Source: Pelagomonas calceolata (taxonomy: Eukaryota; Sar; Pelagophyceae; Pelagomonadales; Pelagomonadaceae). Taken from it: 64,000 nucleotides of DNA. Made by a program: the position numbers and the translations under genes. The notes beneath the pieces are model-generated. The model had not been told where the DNA came from. It saw nothing but the letters and a program-made list of their open reading frames with translations, and ran no database searches. Position 1 is the first letter of the stretch; every line of letters begins with the position of its first letter. This document shows, one piece after another, positions 48,534-59,200 of this stretch. The stretch covers positions 4,278,001 through 4,342,000 of the forward strand of contig CAKKNE010000003.1 of NCBI GenBank assembly GCA_918797485.1, read 5' to 3'.

Positions 48534-51500
48534 ATGGACGACCGGGCCCTCATCGACGAGTATCGCGCCTGGTGCGCGGCGCACCTCCACCCGCGGCGCG
48601 GCGCGACCCTCGTCCGCGCGCTCGAGGACGTCGTCAGCGCCGAGCTGAAGCGCGGCGACCCGTCGCGCCTCGTCGAACGCATGCGCGCCGGCGCGCTCGA
48701 CCAGGCGGCGATCGCGGCCGTCGTGGAGCGGCGCGGCCCCGCCACGGTGCTGGGGCAGCGCGACGCGCGGCGCTACGGGTCGCACCGCGCCGTCGAGCTC
48801 GCGCTGCGCCACTTCGTCGCGTGCGCGCAGCTGCGCCGCGCGCGGCCGGGCCGGCGCGCGGTCTCGGCCGAGGAGCTCGCGTTCTTCGACGACGGGGACG
48901 GCGCGGAGGCGGCCGCGGCGGCGCCCGGGTCGCCGGCGCCGGCGGCGCCGGCCGGGCCGCAGCCCTTCCGCGACGCCTTCGACGAGGCCCAGTACGTCCT
49001 CGAGGAGGCCGTCGCGGCCGGCGCGGAAACCCCGCCGCCGACGGGCGCGCGCCCCCACCGCGCCGCGCCGCGCAGGTCGCGGAGCACGTCCACGCGCGCC
49101 CGACGGCGCCCGCCGAGCTCGCGCGCGCGATCGGCGACGCCGCCGCCCTCGCCGCGACGCTGCGCGGCGCCCGGCTCGCGCCCGCGCGCGCGCGCCTGCG
49201 CGAGGTCCTCGCCCGGTACGACTGCACGGCGGCGACGCTCGCGGGCGGGTCGCTCGAGGCCTTCGTCGCGGCGCGCGTCGAGGGCGGGCGCTTCGCGCTC
49301 GCGGGCCGCGCCGGCCAGCGCCACCGGCCGCTCGTCGTCGCGCGCGAGGCCTTCGACGGCTTCCCCGCGCCCCGCGACGCGGCCGGCGCGGCGCTGGTCG
49401 ACGGCGCGGTCGCCGAGCTCGTGGCCGCGGCGGACGACTGCCGCGTCGGCGACTGCGCGCGCGCGCGGCGTCCCCCCCGCCGCCGCGGCGACCGCGCACG
49501 ACGACCCGACGCCGCGCAGGTCGCCTTCGTCGAGCGCCTCCTCGCGGGCGGCGGCGGCGGCGGCGGGCCGCGCGCGGCGCTCGCGCGGCGCTGGGTCCGC
49601 GACCGCGGGCCGCCCGTCGACTGGCGCGTCCTCGGCGCGCCGCCCGCGGAGCGCGTCCGGCGGCACGCCAAGCTCGCGTGCGACGGGAACGACCTCTCGG
49701 CCGCCGCGCGCGTCGTCCCCCGCCCCGCGGGCCCGGGCCCGTCCGCGTCCGTCTGGGGCGACGAGGGCTTCGCGGACGCGCACTCGCACCCGGCTCGACC
49801 GGGATCGCCGGACGGGCACGGCGACGCGGACGGCTTCCCGCCGACGCCCTACGACGCGCTGCAGCGCCGCGTCGAGGAGGCCGCCGCGGAGAGGCTGGAA
49901 GCGGAGCGCCACGCGCGCCTGCCGCTCCACCTCCTGACGCGCGCGCTCGCGTCGGCGGATGCCCTCGAGGCGGCCGGCGGCGCGCGGCGGGCCGCGCTCG
50001 CGGCGGAGTTCCGGCGGCACGGCGCGGCGCGCCTCGCCGACCTGACGTCCGGCGCGCGCGCCGCGTCCCCGTCGCGTGTCGCGCGCGGCGCGCGAGAGAC
50101 GCGCGCCCGGCCGCCGCAGGCGAGGACCTCGCGGCCTTCCTCGCCGCGCGCCACGACCGGTTCGAGGTCGACGTGGCGCAGAACGTCACGCTCCGGGGCG
50201 GCCACGCGCCGCAGACGTGGCGGCGCGACGCCGAGGCCCGCGCCGACGCGCGGCTCGCGCGGCTCCTGGAGCGGGGGCCCGTGGCGATCCAGCGGCTGTG
50301 CGAGGACGCCGCGGACCTGCGGGACGCGTTGCAGGGGTCGCTGCCGTCGTACGTGCGCAACTGCGGCCGGTACGCCGTCGAGAGGCGCTGGGACGGGCGC
50401 GCGCGCGTGGCGCCGCGGCGCGAGGACCGGTACGCGGCGCTCCAGCGCGTGGTCGAGGGGGCGGTCGCGAGCGTCTGCGAGGCCGTGGGGCTCGCGCCGA
50501 CGGCCGCGCACGTCGAGGACGTCGTCGGGTCGCGGTCGAAGCTCGACCGGTTCCTGGAGCGGGGCGGCGCGCGGGCGCCGCCGGCGCTGCGGGCGCTGGC
50601 GGACGCCTACCGGGACCGGGACGTCGCGTCGATCCGGAGCCTGTGCTCGGGCTGCCCGTTCCGCGACTGGCTCAACCGGAGGCACGGCCCGTTCCGGACG
50701 GACGCCGCGGGCGTCGTCCAGCGGCGGGCGCCGGAGCGCCGGGACGACGCCATGGAGACGGCCGTGGCGCTGGCGTGCGCCGAGCTCCTGCCCGCGGGGC
50801 ACGCGCGTCGGCCGCGTCCCGCGCGCGCGCCGTCGACGCAGACGCGACCGCCGCGCGCAGGCGTCGACCGTCGGCGCGCTCGACGCGAACCTGCGGGCCG
50901 CGCTGCAGTCCGGCAGCATCAACGGCGCGCCGCTCGGCCCGCGCTGCCGGCGGTTGGTGGACGCGGCCCGGCGACGGAGTTTCGCGACGGCCCTGGAGTG
51001 CTGCGGCCGGCCGCTCGGCGAGTTCCTGAGGCTGTGGTGCGACCGCTTCGACGTGGACGCCGACAACTTCGGGGCCGGCTCCGGCGTGCGGCAGCGGTCC
51101 GGGGACGACGAGGAACCCCGGCGATCGGACGGCGCCCGGCGGCGGTCGCGCTCGCCGCGGCGGCGCTCGCGCTCGCGCTCGCGCTCGCGCTCGCGCTCGC
51201 GCTCGCGGCGGCGGCGCCGGTCGCCGTCGCCGCGTGGGGGGTACGACTGGCCGCGCGCGCGCGGCTACGACCGCCCCCGCGCGCGGCCGCCGGCGCCGGC
51301 GCCGCGCGGCTACGACCGGCCCCGCGCGCGGCCGCCGGCGCCGGCGTCGCCGCGCGGGCGGGCCCCGTCGCCGCAAGGCTACGTCCGGCCGGGGTCCATG
51401 GCCGCGTCGGCGTACTGCTTCCAGTGCGGCAGCGCGGAGCACGCCTCCTGGGCCTGCACGGTGCGGCCCGCGCGGGCGCACAAGATCCTGTGCAGCCACA

Positions 51501-51835
51501 TGCTCGACGCGGGCCGGTGCCCCTTCGGCAGCAAGTGCAACTTCGCGCACGATGCGGTGCCGCCCCATTTGCGGGGGACGGCCGCGGGAAGGGCGGTGGC
51601 GGCGGCCATGCCGGGGAAGCGCTACGCCGCGCCGCCGCCGGCGAGCGCTGGCTGGGGGTCGCCCCCCGCGCAGCCGCCCGCACAGAGCGGCTGGGGCGCG
51701 CCGCCCGCGCCGGCGCCGACGGGCTGGGGCGCGCCGGCCCCCGAAGCCTACCGGCGGGCGCCGGTCCGGAAGGCCTGGGCGCCGTCCGCCGCGCCCGCGC
51801 CCGCGCCCGCGTCGGACCTCGACGCGCTCCTGTGA
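48534..51835 (+). CDS. CCHC/CCCH zinc-finger RS-repeat RNA-binding protein
   Basis: 1016 aa in my model: 48534-49010, 49076-49456, 49520-50051, 50117-50802, 50861-51835. The frame changes at three introns (65, 65 and 58 bp) force splicing. The 63-bp intron at 49457-49519 is in frame and is inferred from its resemblance to the others. The first ~800 residues are Ala/Arg-rich helical repeats without a known domain (ALRHFVACAQLRRA; RLVDAARRRSFATALECCGR). Then comes an RS stretch (RRSRSPRRRSRSRSRSRSRS), RPPAPAPRGYDRPRA repeats, a CX2CX4HX4C knuckle (CFQCGSAEHASWAC) and a CX8CX5CX3H finger (CSHMLDAGRCPFGSKCNFAH). The C-terminus has GWGAPPAPAPTGWGAP repeats. RS plus zinc fingers points to pre-mRNA or mRNA binding, possibly splicing. 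Confidence 0.78.
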
Positions 51836-52162
51836 GTGACGCGTCGCCTAAATGTGTGTACTCCGTAGTGGAGATTCCCACCTGCACTAATATGATCCGA
51901 CCGGTCGAAAAGCAGCAATCCGAGCGCCGAGCGCCTTTTGAACGCGACTCGGACCCTAAAGTCTCCGCCCGGTCGAAATGCAGCTTCCCGCACTGCAGGT
52001 ATAATTTCTACTTCCCGAAGAAGCGGGGGCATCACGATGGACTTTTGCGAGGGGGAATATATATATATACCGACGGGCCCGATTTAGTCGGCCCGGGCCG
52101 GGAACCGAACTTGACTCGGAAGTTACAATTTAATACAAAGGGTAGCGTGATAAGATACTAGT
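51836..52162. other. Convergent 3' region, zinc-finger gene / PP5
   Basis: 327 bp, AT-richer. The word CCGGTCGAAA.GCAGC occurs twice (51900 and 51970). No gene. Confidence 0.55.
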
Positions 52163-53611
52163 TTACAACCCAAAAGGCGACGCGCTCGCGTAGGCCATCG
52201 GCCGCAGCGGCGGGTGCGGCACCGCGTCGTACGTCGTGAACTTGGGCTCGAGCGCCGCCGACAGGTGGATGAAGGCGCCCTTGTTGCCCATGGCGTCGCA
52301 GTAGTTCGGCGCGCTGAAGACCGTGATCAACGACCCGCCGTGCTCGACCTCGTAGCCGTTGTCGCGCACCTCGTGCGACCGGACGACCAAATCTAAACCG
52401 TTTCTCTCGAGGAAGGCCCGCGTCACGTCGGGCCCGAACGACAGGCCCACGCCGCGCTTCGAGGGGCTCCGCCCGTCCTGCGCCTGCGGGTCGCTCCACA
52501 GGAGGTCGCACATCAGGCCCGCGTCGGGCGGCTCCCGGTTCCGGCTCACCTTCCGGACGTCGTCGAGCGTCACGCCGTCGTCCGACGACAGGCCGCCGTG
52601 CGTCACGAACACTTTTTTCTCGACGCACGCCGCCAGCGGCAGCCACTGGAAGCACTCGTGGAAGAGCGCGAGCACCGTCGCGTCGTACTTGTGCCGCACC
52701 TCGCCCTCGAAGCCGTAGATCTTGCTCATGTTCTTCGTTTCGTGGTTGCCCCGGTTGATGTGGACGCCGCCGGGGTGCTGCACCTTCAGCGCGAAGAGCG
52801 ACAGGACGACCTCGAAGCTGAACGAGCCCCGGTCCACCAGGTCGCCGTTGAAGACGTACGGGTTCGAGGAAGAGGGCCGGCCGTTAATCTCGAAGATGTG
52901 GAGCAGGTCGTAAAACTGGCCGTGCACGTCGCCACAGATTGTGATGCGGTCGCGGTCGCCGATCTCGAGATCCACGAGGCTCTTCTCCGCCTCGAGGAGC
53001 TCCTTCGTGCGCAGCAGGATCTGGAGCACGTACTTCCTATGAATGAGCTTCTGCGCCCGGAAGCGCTCCAGCATTTCTGTTATAAATTCGTCCGTCGGCG
53101 CGCCGTCCTCCGGGAGGTGCGGGCCGTCGTAGGCGGCGTCCACGCTTATCGTCGCGACGTCCAGGGACGCGCTGAGCGGCGCCGCGTCTTCGCTCTCGAT
53201 GGCGACCGCGAAGGCCAGCTGCTTCGCGGCGCGCTCGCACTCCTTCAGCTTGAGCCGGGCGTCGCGGTCGTTCGGCCGCAGCTTGCAGACCGCCCGGAAG
53301 TCGCGCAGCGCGAGCTTGTACTTGCCGAGCGCGAAGTTCGCCGAGCCCCGCCGGTAGTACGCCTTGATGTAGCTCGCGTCCAGCCGGATGCTCGCCTCCG
53401 CGTCGGCGATGGCCAGGCCGTAGGACTCGGCCTTGATGTGCGCCATCGCCCGGTTCGAATACAGGACGGGGCTCGACGGGTCGGCCTCGAGCGCGCGCGA
53501 GTAGCAGGAAATGGCCTCGGCGTAGCGGCCGCGCGCCAGCGCGGCGTTGCCCTCGTTCTTCAGGGCGAGGCTGGCGTCGGCGCCATCGCTCCGCGCGTCC
53601 TGCGCCGCCAT
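52163..53611 (-). CDS. PPP5: Serine/threonine protein phosphatase 5 (PP5)
   Basis: 482 aa. PP5 joins a TPR domain, which binds Hsp90 and inhibits the enzyme, to a PPP catalytic domain. N-terminal TPRs: ALKNEGNAALARGRYAEAIS, ALEADPSSPVLYSNRAMAHI, AYYRRGSANFALGKYKLALR (about 16-120). The catalytic domain shows the metal-binding triad GDVHGQFYDL, NGDLVDRGSFS and NRGNHETKNM, then HECFQWLPLAA, THGGLSSDDG, LLWSDPQ, RSHEVRDNGYE and FSAPNYCD. Length and order match PP5. Intronless. Its start faces the ankyrin-SAM gene across 416 bp. Confidence 0.95.
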   Translation of the reverse strand: MAAQDARSDGADASLALKNEGNAALARGRYAEAISCYSRALEADPSSPVLYSNRAMAHIKAESYGLAIADAEASIRLDASYIKAYYRRGSANFALGKYKLALRDFRAVCKLRPNDRDARLKLKECERAAKQLAFAVAIESEDAAPLSASLDVATISVDAAYDGPHLPEDGAPTDEFITEMLERFRAQKLIHRKYVLQILLRTKELLEAEKSLVDLEIGDRDRITICGDVHGQFYDLLHIFEINGRPSSSNPYVFNGDLVDRGSFSFEVVLSLFALKVQHPGGVHINRGNHETKNMSKIYGFEGEVRHKYDATVLALFHECFQWLPLAACVEKKVFVTHGGLSSDDGVTLDDVRKVSRNREPPDAGLMCDLLWSDPQAQDGRSPSKRGVGLSFGPDVTRAFLERNGLDLVVRSHEVRDNGYEVEHGGSLITVFSAPNYCDAMGNKGAFIHLSAALEPKFTTYDAVPHPPLRPMAYASASPFGL

Positions 53612-54027
53612 ATGGCCTCCCGCAGTGCTGGCCTCCCGGTGCTGTGGCTCCCGGTGAGGCGCGCGAGCGGTCGGCCCCGAATCTGTACAGGGGTCGTCCG
53701 AGCGCGTGTTCCAACTGTTATGCGGCGCGCTTTTTGCAAATATTGCAAATTAATACAGGCGAGTAAGAAAAACCCGCACGTGGGCTACTTCGCGCGAACC
53801 CCTCCCGCAATAAGTCTCGCGTAAGTTTGTTTGAGGGCGGCGCTGGTACAAGCTCGTAAGTATCAAGCTCGTAGTTATGCTGTGAACTGCCCGCCTTCAC
53901 TTCGAAATAGCGGGCAACGAGCCTCCGCTTCGACCGCTGGAGCTGCCCGCGCACGCGCTCGGGGTGTTCAGCTGCTGTCAGGAGTAGTTGCGCGTGTTTT
54001 TTCGACCTGTTCGTCGGGGCGCGCGCG
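53612..54027. other. Divergent promoter region, PP5 / ankyrin-SAM gene
   Basis: 416 bp between two start codons on opposite strands; it should carry both promoters. No specific site recognised. Confidence 0.5.
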
Positions 54028-54876
54028 ATGCTCCAGGCCCCCTTCCCCGTCAACGCCGCGCGCGCCGGCGACCTGCGGGCCGTCACGGCCTGGCGCCAGC
54101 GCTGCGCGACGACGGAGGCCAACCCGGTCGACGCGCGCTTCCCCTTCGACGAGTGGCGGCCGCTGCAGCTGGCGTGCGCCGAGGGCGACGCCGCCGCGGT
54201 CGAGACGATCCTGGCGGCGGGCGCGGCCGTCGACGCCGCCGACCTGTCGCGGATCGCGCCGTGCTCGACCGGGCTGCAGGTCGCCGCGCGCTACGGCCAC
54301 GCCGAGGTCTGCGCGGCGCTCGTCGCGGCCGGCGCGCGCGCCGCCGCGCGCGACCGCCTCGGCTTCGCCGCGCTGGACTACGCCGCGGCGCACGGCCACG
54401 CGCGCGCCGTGGCCGTGCTGCTCGACGCCGACGCGGCCTGCGCGTGCGACCGCGCGCGGGCCGCCGCGCTCGCGCGGCGCGCGGGCTTCGCCGGCGTCGC
54501 CGCGACGCTCGACGCCGCGGCGGCGCGCGCGGCGTCTACGCGGACCGACCGCGACAAACTGAGGCGGTGGGTCGAGTCGATCGGCTGCGGCGCGTTCTTC
54601 GACCGGCTCCTGGCGCTGGGCTACGACTTCGCGCTCGTCGCGGAGCAGGGCCTGGACGCCGCCGACGTGGAGGCGCTGGGGATCCCGGCCGACAAGCCCG
54701 GCCTGGCCAAGAAGCTGCGCACGCGCCACCGCTTCCCCTTCGCGGGCGGCTCCGCGGCGTCCGGCGGCGGCTCGGACGAGGACGACGGCGCGTCCGACGA
54801 CGAGGGCGAGGACGAGAGCGGGTCCGACGACGACGACGAGTCCTCGGGCTCCGGGTCGGGGTCCGAGGAGTCCTGA
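54028..54876 (+). CDS. Ankyrin-repeat and SAM-domain protein with acidic tail
   Basis: 282 aa. Ankyrin repeats occupy about 8-170 (VNAARAGDLRAVTAW; WRPLQLACAEGDAAAVETIL; TGLQVAARYGHAEVCAALVA; AALDYAAAHGHARAVAVLLD). A SAM domain follows (about 178-235: LRRWVESIGCGAFFDRLLAL, then LDAADVEALGIPADKPGLAK). The tail is Asp/Ser/Gly-rich (DEDDGASDDEGEDESGSDDD). ANK plus SAM is a scaffold or oligomerisation combination. No catalytic domain. Confidence 0.82.
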   Translation: MLQAPFPVNAARAGDLRAVTAWRQRCATTEANPVDARFPFDEWRPLQLACAEGDAAAVETILAAGAAVDAADLSRIAPCSTGLQVAARYGHAEVCAALVAAGARAAARDRLGFAALDYAAAHGHARAVAVLLDADAACACDRARAAALARRAGFAGVAATLDAAAARAASTRTDRDKLRRWVESIGCGAFFDRLLALGYDFALVAEQGLDAADVEALGIPADKPGLAKKLRTRHRFPFAGGSAASGGGSDEDDGASDDEGEDESGSDDDDESSGSGSGSEES

Positions 54877-55365
54877 TAATGTTTCCGAGTCAAGATCTCG
54901 AGCTTATTGAGCTACTAGTAGCCCCTGGGCCACTGCGGCAGAACCACGCGGCCGCCCTGTTCAAGAACCGCCTCTACCGTCGCTGGGGCATCAAGACGGC
55001 GCGAGTACGCCCAGATCAAGATCGACGGCCTCCGGCGCGTCGGCGGGACCCGGACTTCACCAACGCGCCCGGGCACGGCGACGACGACGCACGCTTCTAT
55101 GACCGGCAGCAAGCTTACGTACACGCTCGCGGGGGATAGCTCCTCCCACGGTGCTAGCGGCCTAAGACACTAGCAAAATTACTCGAGCGTCGCGGAGCCT
55201 CGCGGAGCCTCGCGTACGCTTGACGCGGTGGCATAATTCGCACTATTCTTAAAAGCGGTGCGGCCTCGCGCGCGTTTAAACGGCGCTGGGCGCCACCCGG
55301 CAACGGGCCGGCCGCGAGCGGCATTGAGCCCCGCGGCGGCACCAGCGAAATCGACGCTATAGGCG
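54877..55365. other. Intergenic region with a possible gene fragment
   Basis: 489 bp. 54879-55139 on + encodes MFPSQDLELIELLVAPGPLR and then FKNRLYRRWG; a second frame nearby reads REYAQIKIDGLRRVG. Both look somewhat coding but neither completes a gene. A CGCGGAGCCT tandem at 55192-55213 and the reversed GCTAG repeat at 55153-55174 follow. Confidence 0.4.
55153..55174 (-). repeat. GCTAG...GCTAGC short repeat, copy 4 (reverse, 2 bp shorter)
   Basis: Reads GCTAGCGGCCTAAGACACTA then GC on the + strand, the reverse complement of copies 1-3 apart from a missing 2 bp. Confidence 0.75.
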
Positions 55366-56004
55366 ATGGCCGCCCTCGAGGAGCGCGCGGCGCTCACGGG
55401 CGAGGCCTCGCACCTCTTCCGCATCCGGCGGACGCTGCTCAAGATGCTCAAGAAGCGGTCGTACGTCGTCGACGCGGCGCAGCTCGCCATGACGCCGCGG
55501 GGCTTCGTGGACCAGTTCGGCGACCAGCCGAAGCGGAACGACCTGACGATCCTCGCGGAGCACGAGACCGACGCCGAGGACCAGCTCTTCGTCTTCCTGC
55601 CGGACGACGACAAGGTGGGCGTCAAGACCATCAAGCAGTACTGCGAGATGATGAAGGAGGCGAGCGTGAGCCACGCGATCCTCGTGGTGAAGCAGGGCGT
55701 CACGCCCTTCGCCAAGACCGCGCTCCAGGAGATGGCCTCCACGTACCTGATCGAGCACTTCCGCGACGCCGAGCTGCTGGTCGACGTGACCGAGCACCGC
55801 CTCGTGCCGGCGCACGCCCTCCTGTCGCCCGAGGACCGGCAGGCGCTCCTGGACCGCTACAAGCTCCGGGCGGAGCAGCTGCCGCGCATCCAGCGCACGG
55901 ACCCGGTCGCGCGCTACTACGGCCTCAAGGTCGGCGACGTCGTCAAGATCGTGCGGCCGTCCGAGACGGCGGGGCGGTACGTGACGTACCGCGTCTGCAT
56001 CTAG
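55366..56004 (+). CDS. RPB5: RNA polymerase subunit RPB5 (RPABC1)
   Basis: 212 aa, the usual length. RPB5 is shared by nuclear RNA polymerases I, II and III and sits at the lower jaw. The eukaryotic N-terminal domain is visible (FRIRRTLLKMLKKRSYVVDA, FVDQFGDQPKRNDLTILAEH, VGVKTIKQYCEMM), followed by the conserved C-terminal assembly domain: ELLVDVTEHRLVPAHALLSP, RYKLRAEQLPRIQRTDPVAR and YYGLKVGDVVKIVRPSETAG, then RYVTYRVCI at the end. Intronless. Confidence 0.96.
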   Translation: MAALEERAALTGEASHLFRIRRTLLKMLKKRSYVVDAAQLAMTPRGFVDQFGDQPKRNDLTILAEHETDAEDQLFVFLPDDDKVGVKTIKQYCEMMKEASVSHAILVVKQGVTPFAKTALQEMASTYLIEHFRDAELLVDVTEHRLVPAHALLSPEDRQALLDRYKLRAEQLPRIQRTDPVARYYGLKVGDVVKIVRPSETAGRYVTYRVCI

Positions 56005-56291
56005 GGGTTTAAAATAGAATAAGCTCTCGCTCTCGCTGGGCGGCGGCACGTGAGGACCGGTCAAGCATGCCCCAGTTCATGCCCCGCGTCGGCGCCGCGG
56101 GCAGCGAAGCAAACTTGCGAGTGAATTAGAAACCGAGGCCCGGACGGAGGACATGCCATGGTCCACATCACCGCGCTGGGCGCTCTTCGCCCCAGGCTTC
56201 CCAGAAGCGACACTCCAGCTATGTCATGGGGCCGCCCTGTGTCTTGGGCCCATGGGCAGCATGGCATGAGGAATTGGCAAGTTCGAAACAT

Positions 56292-59200
56292 TTACTCCGC
56301 GGCGCGCTCGTCCCGGGAATTGGCGAGCTCGTCCGCGGGCCGGCCGGGCCTCCGGATGGTGGTCACGGTCTCGACGGGCGGTAGCCCCCTCCGCGTGCCG
56401 GCGAGCACCTCCTTGTCCGGCAGCGCGTCGGCCTCGATCATTTTCACCCTCGACGCCGGCCTCTCCTGCAGCCCCCGTGCCAGATCCGCCGCGCCGATCT
56501 CCTTGCGCCGCGCCGCGCCCCAATCTTTCATCGTCTCGGACAGGTGCCCGTGCGCGTCCATGGCCCGCGTCAGGTAAAAGTCCTCGGCGCGCTCGGCGGC
56601 GCGCGCCTCGGTCAGGCCGACCAGGCCCTCCAGTTTCAGGTTGCAGTCGTCGGCGAGGCGGGCATGCTTCAGCAGGTTCTTGTTCAGTCGCGTCGCGTTC
56701 GCGTCGACCGATCGCAGCAGGAGCGGGTCCGCGGTCCGGAAGAACTCCTCGTGGTTCCGCCACCGCTCGCCGAAGTGGACGCGCCGCCGCAGGCGCTCCT
56801 TGACCTCGGGCAGCGCGCGCTCGTGCGCCTCCAGCAGGGGGGCGATCGTCGCCGTCAGGGCCTTCTGAAGCCGCGCGGGGATGAGGGGCCCGACGCCGTT
56901 CACGGCCTCGTAGCGTACCGGCGCAGCGGGCACCGGTTGCCGCTTCTCCAGCTTCGTGCTCCGCACCGTCGGCGCGAGGCGATCGTCCTGCGGCACGGCC
57001 GCGAGCTCGAGCGCGCCCGCCGCGCCGGCGGCGACCGCCGGCGCGGGCAGGACCTTGGGCGGCGGCCGCGCGGCGTCCGCCCGCAGTCGCCTCGTCGTGA
57101 GGGCGTACTTGGCCGGGTCCATCTTGACGCGCGCCGCGACGGGCCCGAGGGCCTCGGCGACCGGCGCGGCGCGCGGCGACGCGTCCCCGGCCGCGGGCGC
57201 GGCCGGGGCCTCCCCGGTGGGCGGCGCCTCGTCCGCCCCGCAGAGCTCGACCTGTGCATAAATCAACCAGTGAGTCGGGTGCACGGCGAAAACGCAGCCG
57301 TGTAGAAGCGCCGCGACAACTTGATTCATGCACTGAGCTCGACCACCGCCTCCTGGACCCGCACCAGCTCCCCCACGAGCAGCGCCGTCGCGCGCCGCTC
57401 CGCGAGCAGGGTCCCGACGACGGTCCCCAGGAGCTGGACCGGCGGCATGCCGCTGTCGCCGCAGAGCTTCCGCACCCGCTCCTCCTCGGCCTTCATGCGG
57501 TCGAGCTCGACCTGGAGCTTCCCGAGCACCTGTGTGGAAATCGAAATTTTACGGCGCGTTCGCGCTGGATCGCCGCGTCGACCTCCACGCCATCGACGCG
57601 ACGCCTGCTCGATGGCGTGGCGATGCCGGTCCCTCGCCGCTCGACGGAGCCAGGACGGCCGCGTCATCGCCGAGAAATGACTTGGTGAAGGATCATCGGG
57701 TGCACCCGACGCACTGGTTGATTTCCACACAGCCGAGTGCCCCCTCGGCCTCGACGCGCTTCAGGAACTCGGACTCCTTCTCGGCCTCGGCGATCTTCAG
57801 CACGCGGCGCACGCGCGCCACCGCGGTCTCGGCCGCCTTGGCGTCGTCGCGGCTCCTGACCTGCAGCGCCAGCACCTTCTCCTGGAGGATGTCGCGCTGG
57901 TGCTCCAGGTCGTAGGCCCGGTGCTCCATGTTCGCGTCGCACGCGCCCGCGGCGTCGAACAGCGGCACCTGCCAGCCGATCGCCCGCAGCCGCCTTCGCT
58001 TCGCGGCCAGCTCCGCCACGAACGCCTGGAGTTTCTCCTTCGCGAAGCGCGAGCCGCCCGTCGCGGCCGCCGCCTCGAGGCCGTCCCGCGCCGCGACGTC
58101 CGCCAGGATCGTCCGCGACAGGTCCCGGGCCTCGGTCGCGAGCTGCTCGCGGTGGAGCGCCGAGGTCGCCTGGACCACGTCGTCGCCGAGGTCCTCCGGC
58201 GCGGCGCCGGCCGCGCGCGCCTGCGTCTCCCGTAATCGCCGCGCCTCGGCCTCCTCGGCCTTGCGCCGCAGCTCCTTCTCGCGCGCGGCCGCCTGCGCCT
58301 CCAGCCGCCGCAGCTTCTTCTCGTACTCCTTGCGGAGCGCGTCGTCGCCGCCCGCCCGCAGGCGCTCGGCCTCGGCCGCCAGCGCGGCCTTCGCGGCCGC
58401 CTCCGCCGCCGCCGCGTCGGCCCGCCGCGCGCCGCGCGCCGCGATGCGCTTCTTGTACTTCTTCTGCAGGGAGACGATCGTCGCCAGCGCGCGCACGGCG
58501 TTGTCGCCCGGCGGCGCCGCGCCCAGCCGCAGCAGGAGCTGCGCGACCAGCCGGTGCAGCCGCGGGAGCGGCATCCTCGAGGTCATGTCCGCCTGCAGCT
58601 CCGCGAGGCCCGTCCGCACCTCGTCCACGAGCGACTGGAGCTCCCTGCACCTGCGCTCCTGCGCCGCGACGCCCTTCAGCTGCCGCTGGACCTGGCGGTC
58701 CGCCGCGTCTCCCGCCCGCGCCGCCGCGTCGACGTCGCCCGCGAGCGACGCGATCTCGTCGCGGGCCGCGCGGAGCCGCGCCTCGAGGTCCGCCGCGCCG
58801 CTCGCGGCGCGCTCGAGCTCCGCGGCGTGCCCCTCCGCCAGGGCCTCGAGCGCCCCGGCGTGGTCGGCGGCGGCCGCCGCGGCTTCGCGCCGCAGCGTCT
58901 CCAGCGCCGCGGCGTGGTCCGCGGCGGCCGCCGCGGCGTCTTCCTTCATTTGCGCGAGCGCCGCGTCGTATTCCGCTTGCTTGGCCTCGAGCTGGGCTCG
59001 CAACGCGTCGAGCGCCGCGTCGTCGCTCGGCGCCGGGGCGTCGCGCCGCGCCTGCTCCGCCAGGGACGCCTCGTCCCGCCGCGCGGCCTCGCGCGCCGCC
59101 GCGGCGTCGGTCTGCGCCTTCGCCAGCGCCTCCTCGTGCGCCGTTTGCGCCCGTGCCAAGGCGTCCGCGGCCGCTCCCTTCGCGGCGTCCAGCGCGGCGG

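Noticed and set aside
48372-50360. 662-codon minus-strand frame antisense to the zinc-finger gene
   Set aside because: Arg/Ala/Pro low complexity without a domain; the sense strand has zinc fingers and an RS region.
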